From Gammaproteobacteria bacterium (GTDB lineage: Bacteria; Pseudomonadota; Gammaproteobacteria; Competibacterales; Competibacteraceae), in NCBI GenBank assembly GCA_024235095.1, contig JACKNC010000001.1, forward strand, positions 124,001-188,000: a stretch of 64,000 nucleotides of DNA. The letters run 5' to 3'. Position 1 is the stretch's first letter; every line of letters begins with the position of its first letter. Below the pieces are notes generated by a model that had not been told where the DNA came from, searched no databases, and saw only the letters and a program-made list of their open reading frames with translations. Positions 53,360 to 62,231 of the stretch are shown here, piece by piece. Both the position numbers and the translations under genes were made by a program.

Positions 53360-53425
53360 CCTGCTGGGAAAATTCGCGGGCCTGTTTAGAGGACATCCGG
53401 CACAGACTTTGCCGTATCGAGCCGC

Positions 53426-53663
53426 TCATCGTGACGGATTGCCTCTCTCATGCATGACGAATGGCACTTGGGAGGGTAAGGCGGTTCTCCTACAGTACGC
53501 GTAAACGGGTTGCGCGGATGGCAAGTTTTGCGCGAGGCGCTGCGCGACCTGCCGCCAACTCAACCGTACAAGAGAAACCATGATGAGTCTGATGAATACC
53601 TCCCGCCGGGCGCTGCTCGGCAGCCTGTCCGCCGCGGTCTTGTTGGTCGTCACGAGTCTTCCG
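53426..53663 (+). repeat. Direct duplicate of the 5' region of the small exported protein gene (copy B)
   Basis: Diverged copy of 39594-39827, from TCATCGTGACGGAT to CGAGTCTTCCG, including leader and signal-peptide codons. Confidence 0.85.
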
Positions 53664-53672
53664 ATCCGATGA
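53580..53672 (+). pseudogene. Truncated second copy of the small exported protein gene
   Basis: The ATG at 53580 encodes MMSLMNTSRRALLGSLSAAV, then the signal-peptide tail, ending P-I-R at a TGA after 30 codons. It matches the first 28 codons of the gene at 39744, then diverges. The break comes just before repeat copy 5, so the rest was probably lost when that element or its flank rearranged. Confidence 0.85.
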
Positions 53673-53682
53673 TAATCAGCGG

Positions 53683-53795
53683 ATAACCGTTCAGTCCCCC
53701 CTTTTGGCAAAGGGGAGTTAGGGGGCTTTTCGAACCATCGCCCGTGCGGAACCCCCCCGGCCCCCCCTTTTCAAAGGAGGGAGTTGAACGCTTAC
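53683..53795 (+). repeat. Palindromic MITE-like repeat, copy 5 (subfamily A)
   Basis: ATAACCGTTCAG..., two C-run/G-run palindromes, a spacer with CATCGCCCGTGCGGAA, and ending TGAACGCTTAC. It lies between the truncated exported-protein gene and the ClC start, 22 bp upstream of the latter. Confidence 0.8.
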
Positions 53796-53817
53796 GTCAA
53801 CGGATTTCCTGATCATT

Positions 53818-55137
53818 GTGATCTCTCGTACGGCTTTGCGAGGCGCCCGGCGCGTGTTGGGCGCGCTGGACGGCCCTTGGCGCAATCTTCTGGTGGCCAT
53901 GGGGGTGGGCGTGTTGGGCGCGCTGGCCGTGGAGGCGTTTCGCACGGTGCTGTTCGCGCTGGAAATGGGGTTGGTCGGCGCGCACGACGGGCATCTGGTA
54001 CCCGCCGCCCGTGAACTGGAACCTGAAATTCGTTTGCTGGTGCCGATGATCGGCGGGCCGGCGGTAGGGATGTTATTGTGGCTAGCCGAGGGAGCGCACT
54101 CAACCAAGCCCTCTCGCTTCAGAGGCGATTACATCGAAGCCGTCGCCATTGGCAATGGCCGGCTCGACCTGCATAGCGGCGCGCTCAAGATTCTGGCGTC
54201 GCTGGTGGTGGTCAGCACCGGCGGCGCCGTGGGCCGCGAGGGCGCTATGATTCTGCTGGCCGCCATGGCTTCATCGTGGATTGGCCGGCTGGCTGGCGAG
54301 ACCTTGCAACTGCGGCTGATGGTGAGTTGCGGAGCGGCGGCTGGACTGGCGGCTGCCTATCACACGCCGTTGGCGGGAGCGGTTTTCGTCGCCGAAATCT
54401 TGCTGGGATCGCTGGCGTTAGCGCAGCTCGGGCCGGTCGTTGTGGCGGCGGTCGTCTCGCACGGTATTACCATCGCGCTCGTAGGTCCCGGTGTCCGGTT
54501 CCCCATGGCGACCGTTCCCCCATTTGCAGCGTCGCAAGCGATGATCATGTTGGCGTTCGCACCGATCAGCGGCATGGCGGGCGCTGTCTTACTGTATTGG
54601 TTGGAGTTGACGCGCCGCTTATTTGTGAAGCTCGCCTTACCCTTGCCTTTGCCGCTAGTGGTGGGGGGGCTGATCGTCGGCGTACTGTCGCTGTGGCGAC
54701 CAGAAGTCTGGGGCAACGGCGATAGCGGCATCCGTCAACAGATTGACGGACTCTGGCCTTGGCAAATCGTCGCGCTCGTGCTCGCGCTTAAACTGCTGGC
54801 AGTCGCGGCGACCACGGGATCGGGAGCGCCGGGCGGCGTCTTCACGCCGACGTTGTTCGTCGGCGCGGCATTCGGCGCATTGCTCTCGGCTGCGCTGGCC
54901 GCGCTTGGCTACACGGGTGCGGCTGAACCGGTTTACGCCGTATTGGGCATGGCCACGGTGCTGGCCGGCACCACGCATGCGCCGGTGATGGCCGCGTTGA
55001 TGGTCGCCGAAATGACGGGTCAATACAGTTTGCTCACTGTATTCCTACCGGCTTGCGTAGTAGCAACCTTGGTTTCTCAGCGCCTGCACCCGCAGTCGAT
55101 TTACGGCCTGAGCGCGCCGACCGAGGAACCCAAATGA
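53818..55137 (+). CDS. ClC-family chloride channel/transporter
   Basis: A 439-residue membrane protein of the ClC family (ClcB-like). Selectivity blocks are present: STGGAVGREG, GAPGGVFTPTLFVGAAFG and the late PVMAALMVAEMTG with its glutamate. The start is a GTG at 53818 with no good ribosome site, 22 bp after repeat copy 5, so the native start may have been displaced. About ten hydrophobic helices are visible. It moves chloride (or fluoride/nitrate) across the inner membrane. A 62-bp fragment of the same gene occurs at 40282, next to the other copy of the exported-protein gene. No CBS domain is attached. Confidence 0.88.
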   Translation: MISRTALRGARRVLGALDGPWRNLLVAMGVGVLGALAVEAFRTVLFALEMGLVGAHDGHLVPAARELEPEIRLLVPMIGGPAVGMLLWLAEGAHSTKPSRFRGDYIEAVAIGNGRLDLHSGALKILASLVVVSTGGAVGREGAMILLAAMASSWIGRLAGETLQLRLMVSCGAAAGLAAAYHTPLAGAVFVAEILLGSLALAQLGPVVVAAVVSHGITIALVGPGVRFPMATVPPFAASQAMIMLAFAPISGMAGAVLLYWLELTRRLFVKLALPLPLPLVVGGLIVGVLSLWRPEVWGNGDSGIRQQIDGLWPWQIVALVLALKLLAVAATTGSGAPGGVFTPTLFVGAAFGALLSAALAALGYTGAAEPVYAVLGMATVLAGTTHAPVMAALMVAEMTGQYSLLTVFLPACVVATLVSQRLHPQSIYGLSAPTEEPK

Positions 55138-55233
55138 TGACCGGCGTCACGAACGGGTGTGACCACCGGCACTGACTCATCACCTGATCGAACATACAAT
55201 ACGCTTATCCGAAGTCTCGACTGGAGTTCCGTC

Positions 55234-56634
55234 ATGCACGGCGATCCGCTGATCCTATCGCGCCTGCAATTCGTTTTTGTCATCGCGTTTCATATTATTT
55301 TTCCCGCTGTCACCATCGGACTGGCAAGCTATATCGCGGTTCTCGAAGGTTTGTATTTAGCGCGGGGCGACGCCCGCTACCTGCGGGCATCCCAATTTTG
55401 GCTGCGTATCTTTGCAGTCGCCTTCGGCATGGGGGTGGTTTCGGGGATCGTGATGCCCTTCCAGTTCGGCACCAACTGGGCGCGTTTTGCCGATCATGTA
55501 GCCAATGTCGTTGGCCCGCTCCTCGCCTATGAAGGGCTGACTGCGTTTCTCCTGGAAGCCACATTCCTAGGCGTGCTGCTGTTCGGCCGGAACCGGGTGC
55601 CGCAATGGGCGCATTTCGGCGCAGCGGTTCTGGTGGCGGCAGGCACCTTGTTTTCGTCGTTCTGGATTTTGGCCTTTAATAGCTGGATGCAAACGCCCGC
55701 CGGTTTTGTGATGGAAGGCAGCCGTTTTCTACCCGCAGACTTCAGCGCCATCATTTTCAGCCCTTCGTTTCCCTACCGGTTGGCGCATACAGTAAGCGCG
55801 TTCTACAACACTACAGGTTTTGTCGTGTTGGGTGTGTCGGCGTATTACTTGGCGCGCGGACGCCATCGAAAAACGGCCCTGTTGATGGCGCGCATGACGG
55901 TATTTTTCCTGGCGGTGATGATGCCGTTGCAAATCGTTCTTGGCGATGCGCATGGACTGAACACGCTGCAACATCAACCGGCGAAGATCGCGGCCATGGA
56001 GGGCTTGTGGGAAACGCGCGCGCCCGTGCCATCGGTATTGTTCGCGATTCCCGATCAAGACGCGCAAAAGAATCTTTTTGAACTCTCGGTGCCGCATCTG
56101 GCCAGCTTGTACCTGACCCACTCCTGGGATGGCCAGGTGACGGGTCTTAAAGCCTTTGCGCGGGAAGACCAACCGCCGGTATTGCCGGTCTTCTTCGCCT
56201 TTCGGGTGATGGTGGGCATCGGCGTGCTGATGCTGCTGGTCGCCTGGTGGGGAGCATGGCTGGCCTGGCGCGGCCAATTGGAGCATTCGCCGCGCTTTTT
56301 ACAGGTCGCACAATGGATGGGACCCAGTGGCTTTATCGCCGTGCTGGCCGGCTGGGTCGTTACCGAGGTGGGCCGACAGCCGTGGACCGTCTATGGATTG
56401 CTGCGCACCGCCGACAGCGTGAGTCCGACGCTCACTGGCCTGGATGTGTTTCTGTCGCTGTTGTTTTATCAGGCCGTCTACTTCACGGTGTATGCAGCGG
56501 CCGGATACTATCTGCTACGGCTGATCCGGCAGGGTCCCGACGCCGAGCTGGCGCCCGACGCCAGCGCACGACCCATGCGGCCCCTGTCGGCATCCTCTAT
56601 CTCCTTGGAAAGCGAGAATTGTCATGGCCATTGA
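55234..56634 (+). CDS. cydA: Cytochrome bd ubiquinol oxidase subunit I (CioA type)
   Basis: A 466-residue terminal oxidase subunit carrying all three haems. The start is placed at 55234 (MHGDPLILSRLQFVF), the conserved N-terminus; the ORF opens with a GTG 75 nt earlier. The axial haem ligands His20 (IAFHIIFP) and His185 (LAHTVSAFYNTTGF) are present, as is GRQPWTVYG near the C-terminus. The periplasmic Q-loop is short and the protein is shorter than E. coli CydA (522 aa), which points to the cyanide-insensitive (CIO) subgroup. It overlaps cydB by 11 bp. Confidence 0.94.
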   Translation: MHGDPLILSRLQFVFVIAFHIIFPAVTIGLASYIAVLEGLYLARGDARYLRASQFWLRIFAVAFGMGVVSGIVMPFQFGTNWARFADHVANVVGPLLAYEGLTAFLLEATFLGVLLFGRNRVPQWAHFGAAVLVAAGTLFSSFWILAFNSWMQTPAGFVMEGSRFLPADFSAIIFSPSFPYRLAHTVSAFYNTTGFVVLGVSAYYLARGRHRKTALLMARMTVFFLAVMMPLQIVLGDAHGLNTLQHQPAKIAAMEGLWETRAPVPSVLFAIPDQDAQKNLFELSVPHLASLYLTHSWDGQVTGLKAFAREDQPPVLPVFFAFRVMVGIGVLMLLVAWWGAWLAWRGQLEHSPRFLQVAQWMGPSGFIAVLAGWVVTEVGRQPWTVYGLLRTADSVSPTLTGLDVFLSLLFYQAVYFTVYAAAGYYLLRLIRQGPDAELAPDASARPMRPLSASSISLESENCHGH

Positions 56635-57631
56635 CCTCGTGCCGATCTGGATCGCGATCATGGCGCTTGCGATCTTCATGTATGTCTTGCTCGATGGTTT
56701 CGATCTTGGGGTGGGCATTCTCTACCCCCTAGCCCCTTCAGAGCGGGACCGGACGCTGATGATGGCGTCGGTGGCGCCGATTTGGGACGGCAATGAAACC
56801 TGGCTGATCATCGGTGGGGCAGGGTTGCTGGCGGCGTTCCCGCGCGCGTTCTCGATCCTGATGCCTGCACTGTATTTCCCCATCCTGTTCATGTTACTGG
56901 GTTTAATTTGCCGAGGCGTCGCCTTTGAGTTCCGCCACAAAGCCACCCGCTGGCGCACAGCTTGGTCCGCGATGTTTTGCGGTGGCTCGTTCGTGGCGGC
57001 ATTCGCGCAAGGCATTATTCTCGGTAACTATATCAATGGCTTTCGGGTCGTGAACGGTCAGTTCGCTGGTACGAGTTGGGATTGGATTCATCCCTTCGCC
57101 CTGTTTACAGGGTTTGGGGTGACCACTGGCTACGCGCTGCTGGGCGCGACCTGGTTGGTGTTGAAAACCGAAGGCGAGTTGCAAGCCTGGGCGCGCCGAC
57201 AGGCAGAGCGGGCGCTGGCCATGACCGGACTTTTCATCATTGTCGTCAGTGTGTATTCCCCGTTCGCGCATCCCCGTATTTATGCGCGCTGGTTCACCGC
57301 GGAACACTGGCTCTGGCTCGCCCCCTTGCTATTGGCGATGGTGGCCCTGTTCTGGGCCGCGTCCGTAGCTCTGCGCCGTGGGCGCTCGCAAGCCGGGCCT
57401 TTCGTAGCGGCAATGGGCATTTTCGCACTGTGTTACGCCGAACTGGCGGTGAGCTTATTTCCGTATGTGGTTCCGCACGAGATCACCCTGCGCCAAGCTG
57501 CCGCGAGCCCGTACAGTCAAGCGTTCCTCCTCATCGGCACCCTGCTGTTATTGCCGGTGATCCTGGGCTACACGGCGTGGTCGTATTGGGTCTTCCGCGG
57601 CAAGGTGTCCTCCGCTGACGGTTATGGTTAA
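56624..57631 (+). CDS. cydB: Cytochrome bd ubiquinol oxidase subunit II (CioB type)
   Basis: A 335-residue partner subunit with about eight membrane helices. Conserved blocks include the ...MYVLLDGFDLGVGILYPL... N-terminus (residues 14-31), WDGNETWLIIGGAGLLAAFP and the C-terminal ...PYVVPHEITLRQAAASPYSQAF... region. It overlaps cydA by 11 nt. The small cydX gene often found next is not seen. The oxidase uses quinol to reduce oxygen at low tension. Confidence 0.94.
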   Translation: MAIDLVPIWIAIMALAIFMYVLLDGFDLGVGILYPLAPSERDRTLMMASVAPIWDGNETWLIIGGAGLLAAFPRAFSILMPALYFPILFMLLGLICRGVAFEFRHKATRWRTAWSAMFCGGSFVAAFAQGIILGNYINGFRVVNGQFAGTSWDWIHPFALFTGFGVTTGYALLGATWLVLKTEGELQAWARRQAERALAMTGLFIIVVSVYSPFAHPRIYARWFTAEHWLWLAPLLLAMVALFWAASVALRRGRSQAGPFVAAMGIFALCYAELAVSLFPYVVPHEITLRQAAASPYSQAFLLIGTLLLLPVILGYTAWSYWVFRGKVSSADGYG

Positions 57632-57639
57632 ACCGCGTG

Positions 57640-57678
57640 AGAGGGTCTGATCTACAAATGTTGAGGATCAGCCCCTCT
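57640..57678. terminator. Hairpin after cydAB
   Basis: A 13-bp stem (57640-57652 / 57666-57678, one mismatch; AGAGGG...CCCTCT) starting 9 nt after the cydB stop, between convergent cydB and the pirin gene. Little T-run follows. Confidence 0.5.
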
Positions 57679-57760
57679 GTCAACCAGCCCGTTATAGCCC
57701 CGCCAGCCGTCTGAATCGATGGCGCTTTCCGCATCCACCTTTCCCCGCGGATGAGCGCCG

Positions 57761-58654
57761 TCATGATCGCGACGAGACTAGCGGCGTTGTGCGCTCTCCG
57801 GTGAGTTCGCCGTTTTGGTAGTCGACGAGGGCTTGCTCGATCTCCTCGCGCGTGTTCATCACGAAAGGACCGTACTGCACCACCGGTTCGCGCAGCGGTC
57901 GCGCAGCCAGCAGGATGAAGCGCGCGCCCAGCTCGCCAGCCGCGACGTCAATGCGCTCGCCGGTCGACAACAGGCCGGCCTCGTGCGCCGCGAGCCGCCG
58001 CGGGCCACCCGCTGCGCCGATCTCCAACTCGCCCTCGTAGACATACACGAAGGCGTTGTCAGCGGTTTCGATAGCCTGCGTGAAACGCGCACCGGGGCGT
58101 AGCTCCACATCGGCGAACAGCGGCGCTGTGCTCAGGCCCTGGATCGGGCCTTCTGCGCTCGCTGTTTGCGAATCGATCCGGCCAGCGATGACGCGCGCCC
58201 ACCCGCCACCCTCGAGCGCTATGGAAGCGATCTCTTCCGGACGAATGTCACGGTAGGCCGCCAGCTTCATTTTCTCGCGGGCCGGCAGGTTGATCCAGAG
58301 TTGGAAACCGCGCAGGCGACCGCTGTCCTGTAGCGGCATTTCCGAATGAATGATGCCGCGCCCGGCGGTCATCCACTGTGCGCCGCCGCTGACCAGCTCG
58401 CCGCGATGGCCGAGATGATCTTCGTGTTGCATCCGGCCTTCGAGCATGTAGGTCACCGTCTCGAAGCCGCGATGCGGATGGGCGGGAAAGCCGGCGATGT
58501 AGTCGTCCGGATTGTCCGTGGAAAATTCATCCAGCATCAGAAACGGGTCCAGGCGCGCGCCGGGACTTTGGCCGAGGCTGCGGCGCAGCTTCACACCAGC
58601 GCCGTCCGAAGTCGGGTGGGCGCGAATGATCTGTTGCAGGGTACGGGTGCTCAT
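57761..58654 (-). CDS. Pirin-family protein
   Basis: A 297-residue bicupin of the pirin family (YhhW/YhaK-like). The ATG at 58654 has GGAGAAG upstream; the ORF continues another 72 codons with non-family residues. The N-terminal cupin has the metal-binding His of HPHRGFETVTYMLEG and the Glu/His of HEDHLG and GIIHSEMP. Pirins bind Fe and some act as quercetinases, with unknown cellular substrates. The gene follows azoR by about 25 bp on the same strand, so they may be co-transcribed and share a role in electrophile or quinone stress. Confidence 0.92.
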   Translation of the reverse strand: MSTRTLQQIIRAHPTSDGAGVKLRRSLGQSPGARLDPFLMLDEFSTDNPDDYIAGFPAHPHRGFETVTYMLEGRMQHEDHLGHRGELVSGGAQWMTAGRGIIHSEMPLQDSGRLRGFQLWINLPAREKMKLAAYRDIRPEEIASIALEGGGWARVIAGRIDSQTASAEGPIQGLSTAPLFADVELRPGARFTQAIETADNAFVYVYEGELEIGAAGGPRRLAAHEAGLLSTGERIDVAAGELGARFILLAARPLREPVVQYGPFVMNTREEIEQALVDYQNGELTGERTTPLVSSRS

Positions 58655-58679
58655 CGTCTTCTCCAATAGTTCGTTATAC

Positions 58680-59282
58680 TCAGGCGACCAGCATTTCGGT
58701 ATCGCTGCGCGCTTGGGCCAAAGCAGCCATCTTGCTGTCCTCACCCAAGGCCAGCCCCTCGGCATAGACAAAGCGCACGTCGTCGATACCGATAAAGCGC
58801 AGGAAATTCCGCACGTAGTCGGTCTGGGTGTCCAGCGGCGTCCCGGCGTAGCGGCCACCGCGTGCGGCATAGACCACCACGGTCTTGTCGCCCAACAGAC
58901 CGACTGGACCCTTCTCGGTGTACTTGAAGGTAACGCCGACGCGCGCTACATGATCGAAGTAGGCTTTGAGCGTCGAAGGAATGCCGAAATTGTACATCGG
59001 CAGGCCCAGCACCACGATGTCGGCCGCACGCAACTCCTCAATCAAAGCGTCGGAGTAGGCGACTACAACATTCTGCGCTTCGGTGCGCGACTCAGGCGCA
59101 GTGAGGAAGGACTGAAAGCGCGCGCCGTCCAGATGGGGCGCCGGATCGGCGGCTAGATCGCGTGTGATGACGCGGCCGTCCGGGTTCTTGTCGCGCCACC
59201 GGGCGACAAATTGATCGGCTAGTTGGGTGGACTGGCCTTGGCCAGAAAAAAGACTGGTGTTCAGTTGCAGCAGTGTTTTCAT
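58680..59282 (-). CDS. azoR: FMN-dependent NADH-azoreductase
   Basis: A 200-residue flavodoxin-fold quinone/azo reductase of the AzoR family. The ATG at 59282 has GGAGG 6 nt upstream, fixing the start (MKTLLQLNTSLFSGQGQST). FMN-binding blocks are NTSLFSGQGQS, LGLPMYNFGIPSTLKAY and ARGGRYAGTPLD. It reduces quinones and azo compounds with NADH. It is divergent from a LysR regulator and upstream of a pirin gene, a common azoR arrangement. Confidence 0.94.
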   Translation of the reverse strand: MKTLLQLNTSLFSGQGQSTQLADQFVARWRDKNPDGRVITRDLAADPAPHLDGARFQSFLTAPESRTEAQNVVVAYSDALIEELRAADIVVLGLPMYNFGIPSTLKAYFDHVARVGVTFKYTEKGPVGLLGDKTVVVYAARGGRYAGTPLDTQTDYVRNFLRFIGIDDVRFVYAEGLALGEDSKMAALAQARSDTEMLVA

Positions 59283-59325
59283 GATTGCCTCCGTGTGGGG
59301 TACCGCTGCATTAAACGATTTACTC

Positions 59326-59375
59326 ATCGAATAAAAAAGAACAATAATTCGCTCATATCTATCGAATCATTCGAT
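59326..59375. promoter_or_regulatory. Candidate LysR operator between azoR and lysR
   Basis: A perfect palindrome ATCGAAT-C-ATTCGAT (59361-59375, directly before the LysR ATG) with a second half-site ATCGAAT at 59326-59332. This fits a LysR-type site controlling both divergent genes. Confidence 0.6.
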
Positions 59376-59376
59376 C

Positions 59377-60315
59377 ATGACCCGAAACACCCCTTCAATC
59401 AGCCTCGAACAATGGCGCGCCTTAGTGGGCGTGGTCGAGGCTGGCGGCTACGCCCAAGCGGCTGAAGCCCTGCACAAGAGCCAGTCGGCGCTGACCTACG
59501 CTATCCAGAAGATCGAAACCCAGTTGGACGTGCGCGCCTTCGAAATCCAGGGTCGCAAGGCGGTGCTGACCACGACCGGGCAGATGCTCTACCGGCGCGC
59601 CCTGGCCCTGCTGGCGGAGGCCGCCGAACTGGAGCAGGCGGCCTACAAAGCCTCGGCCGGCTGGGAGGCGGAAATCGGGTTAGCGGTGGAAATGCTGTTT
59701 CCCACCGCCATCGTGCTCGCCAGTCTGGCGGAATTTGGGCGGGAAAGTCCGCACACGCGCATCGAACTGATCGAATCGGTGATCGGCGGCACGCCGGAGG
59801 CGTTGCTCGAAGGCCGTGCAAACCTCGCGGTCACTGCGCGCATTCCGCCAGGCTTCGCCGGCGATTCGCTGATCCGCATGCCCCTGCTGGCGGTGGCGCA
59901 TCCCGACCACGCCCTGCATCGAATGGAGCGCCCGCTCCGCTTTCGCGATTTGCGCAGCCACCGTCATCTGATCGTGCGCGACAGCAGCCGTCAACGCGAC
60001 CGGCGCACCCTGTCGTTAGACGTTGAACAGCGCTGGACGGTGAGCCAGATGGCCACCTCGATCGCCGCGGTCTGCGCCGGCTACGGCTTCTCCTGGTTTC
60101 CGCGCGAGGCCATCGCCGCCGAATTGTCCGATGGCCGGCTGAAGGCCCTGCCGCTCAAGGAGGGCGGCGAGCGGTACGTGGAACTCTATCTGGTCCTCAC
60201 CGATCCGGACTTTGCCGGTCCAGGTGTGCGCCGCTTAGCGGCGATCTTGCGCGAAACCGTGCAGCGCGAATGCGCCCGCACGCGCGGCGAACAGACGGGA
60301 CTCAACCGAGCTTGA
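59377..60315 (+). CDS. LysR-family transcriptional regulator
   Basis: A 312-residue regulator. The N-terminal winged helix-turn-helix (QWRALVGVVEAGGYAQAAEALHKSQSALTYAIQKIE, ~9-46) is typical, followed by a linker helix and the substrate-binding domain (from ~90, EIGLAVEMLFPTA...). It is divergent from azoR, and its start abuts a perfect palindrome, so it probably regulates azoR-pirin and itself. The inducer is unknown, probably a quinone or aromatic electrophile. Confidence 0.93.
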   Translation: MTRNTPSISLEQWRALVGVVEAGGYAQAAEALHKSQSALTYAIQKIETQLDVRAFEIQGRKAVLTTTGQMLYRRALALLAEAAELEQAAYKASAGWEAEIGLAVEMLFPTAIVLASLAEFGRESPHTRIELIESVIGGTPEALLEGRANLAVTARIPPGFAGDSLIRMPLLAVAHPDHALHRMERPLRFRDLRSHRHLIVRDSSRQRDRRTLSLDVEQRWTVSQMATSIAAVCAGYGFSWFPREAIAAELSDGRLKALPLKEGGERYVELYLVLTDPDFAGPGVRRLAAILRETVQRECARTRGEQTGLNRA

Positions 60316-60736
60316 ACCAATAGACGGCTGCCAAAGCGATAACCAACAGCAGCATCAGCCATCGCCAACCACCGCCGCTATCCCCGCGGCGTACCAGCGC
60401 AACCATGCTGGTAGCATTCTGGGCGTTGGAGCCGTGCTGTTCGACATATTCCTTGGCTTCCTTCAGTCCGATGCCCAGCGCTTCGCGCACGATGCGGATG
60501 GCTTCGATCTTGTTGCCGCGCGCCAAGGCATCGGCAGCCGCGCTGGGCAGCCCTTCTTGGTGTTGTCTGCTGTACGGTCTTTGACTCCCCGGTGAGCCGT
60601 CGCCCGATGAAGCTTCGACGATCTCCTTAGCTTGCTTCAAATCGACGCCGAGTTGCTCACGCACGATCTTGATCGCCTCGATCTTGTGGCCACGTTGCAA
60701 GGCGGCCCGCGCCATCGGTGGCAGTTCAGCATTCAT
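60302..60736 (-). CDS. Membrane protein with two L7/L12-C-terminal-like motifs
   Basis: A 144-residue protein with two copies of the ribosomal L7/L12 C-terminal motif. The first (~8-42, KIEAIKIVREQLGVDLKQAKEIVE) and second (~70-100, KIEAIRIVREALGIGLKEAKEYVE) share the IKxVRExxGLxLKEAKxxVE pattern that in L7/L12 contacts translation factors. A C-terminal membrane helix (~124-141, WLMLLLVIALAAVYWF) makes it tail-anchored, motif side in the cytoplasm. It is convergent with the LysR gene (overlap 14 bp). The motifs are plain; the role, perhaps tethering a translation factor or complex to the membrane, is a guess. Confidence 0.8.
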   Translation of the reverse strand: MNAELPPMARAALQRGHKIEAIKIVREQLGVDLKQAKEIVEASSGDGSPGSQRPYSRQHQEGLPSAAADALARGNKIEAIRIVREALGIGLKEAKEYVEQHGSNAQNATSMVALVRRGDSGGGWRWLMLLLVIALAAVYWFKLG

Positions 60737-61088
60737 CGTATCTCGTCTCCCGTGCTTGGATCGTCACCTGCCAAGATTTCATCTGCTAGGCGGAAATCCA
60801 TTCCCACGTATCCGCAGCAGCAATGCGATCACCGCTTCTTTAACATGTGTGGGCTGCGTACTCAAGGTAACTTTACACTGGAACTTAAACGGGCATTTGT
60901 GGAGTTGCGCATCGCGCCCGATGATTGGATTGAACACTGTGGGAATGGATATAAAAAGTGACCAGTACCCAAAGTCATCGTGACTCCAGCCACTTCCATC
61001 CAGCCGACAGGATTTTTACAGTGCCGTCATGGTGATGAACGGTCGCCGATCCCTGAAATCTCTTGGAATTCCCGTGAGGATCAGTCTT
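60737..61088. other. Divergent intergenic region
   Basis: About 350 bp between the L7/L12-motif gene and the exported helical protein. It should hold both promoters. No gene or clear repeat is seen. Confidence 0.4.
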
Positions 61089-62156
61089 ATGAAAACCTCG
61101 ATGACGTTCGTTTGTTCGGCTGTCGTGCTTACCTTGCTACAAGCACCTTTGACAGCCTCTGCGCAAGCTGCATCAACACCCTCCACTGCGGACAGTCAAC
61201 CCTCACTCACCGTTGACCAGAAGCCCGTCGACTGGATTGAATTCGACGATGCCACGGTTACGCCTGTGCTGGATGATTTCAGCATCCATCTGGCGGCGGC
61301 TCGCACCGCGCTGGCTCAAAAAGACCATGCCCAAGCGGCTAAAGCGCTACGGGCCGCGTCGCAGGAGTTAGCCGCGCAAGCCGCCCGCGTCGACGAACTC
61401 GATCGCCAGCGTGCGGCAGCGGACTTGGAGCGAGCTTACGAGACTAAGGTTCGTTTGATGGCGCTCACCAAGAAACTGGATACCGCCGCCGATCAGGTCG
61501 AGGCAGGTAAATTGTCGACAACCACTGCGCTTGACCAGACCTTGGATCAGGCCGCGCGCGCCGATCTTGAGCGACGCTGGCTGGTCACGGACGTAACGAC
61601 TTGGTATTCCGTCACGGATAAACCTCAGCAGCATTTTCTCGCCGCCATGGACGCTTTCGTGCAGAAAAATTATCAAAAGGCGGCTGACGAGGTCCGTAAA
61701 GCCGAAGCCTATGTGCGACTCAATGCGGCGCGAGCCAGTGGTCAAGCCAAAGCTGGACTTAACGCCGCCAACGTCGAGCTGGAGAAAACCGCGCAAGCGC
61801 TTGATCAAGGAACCCTACAAAGCGAGCAAGATTTAGCAAAGGTATTTGCACAAACCAACCATGCGCTGGCGTTAGCCCACCGCACGCAAGCCGCTGAATC
61901 ATGGGCGCAAAAAGCTTACGAAAAAGCAGGCTACGAATTGAAAGCGGCAGCGCATGGCTTGGAAAGCGCGGCGACGTGGGTGGGCACTGAAGCGAAATCC
62001 GCTGCCTCGACAACGGTCAAGGCTGTGCATACCCTCGGCGATAAACTCGTGAGCGGCGGCGTTTGGGCCAAGGAAGAAGTCGCCGAGAGCTTTGAATCAC
62101 TGAGTCAGGAACTCGCCAAGCTTGGCCTGACGACGACGAGCGCGAAAGCGAAATAA
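61089..62156 (+). CDS. Exported, mostly helical protein of unknown function
   Basis: A 355-residue secreted protein. The ATG at 61089 (MKTSMTFVCSAVVLTLLQAP...SAQA) gives a clean signal peptide and a GAGGA site upstream; the longer ORF from 61029 does not. The mature part is alanine-, lysine- and glutamate-rich and almost wholly helical, with heptad-like stretches (AARTALAQKDHAQAAKALRA, FVQKNYQKAADEVRKAEAYV). It recalls YfdX-type periplasmic stress proteins in style, but that is only a resemblance. The C-terminal part (SWAQKAYEKAGYELKAAAHG) may be amphipathic. Confidence 0.75.
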   Translation: MKTSMTFVCSAVVLTLLQAPLTASAQAASTPSTADSQPSLTVDQKPVDWIEFDDATVTPVLDDFSIHLAAARTALAQKDHAQAAKALRAASQELAAQAARVDELDRQRAAADLERAYETKVRLMALTKKLDTAADQVEAGKLSTTTALDQTLDQAARADLERRWLVTDVTTWYSVTDKPQQHFLAAMDAFVQKNYQKAADEVRKAEAYVRLNAARASGQAKAGLNAANVELEKTAQALDQGTLQSEQDLAKVFAQTNHALALAHRTQAAESWAQKAYEKAGYELKAAAHGLESAATWVGTEAKSAASTTVKAVHTLGDKLVSGGVWAKEEVAESFESLSQELAKLGLTTTSAKAK

Positions 62157-62231
62157 TCCTTCGCAGACGGCTTGCCCTACCACACTGAGTTGATGAAGCA
62201 CAGAATCTAGGGCAGCCGCCTTTGCAGTCGT

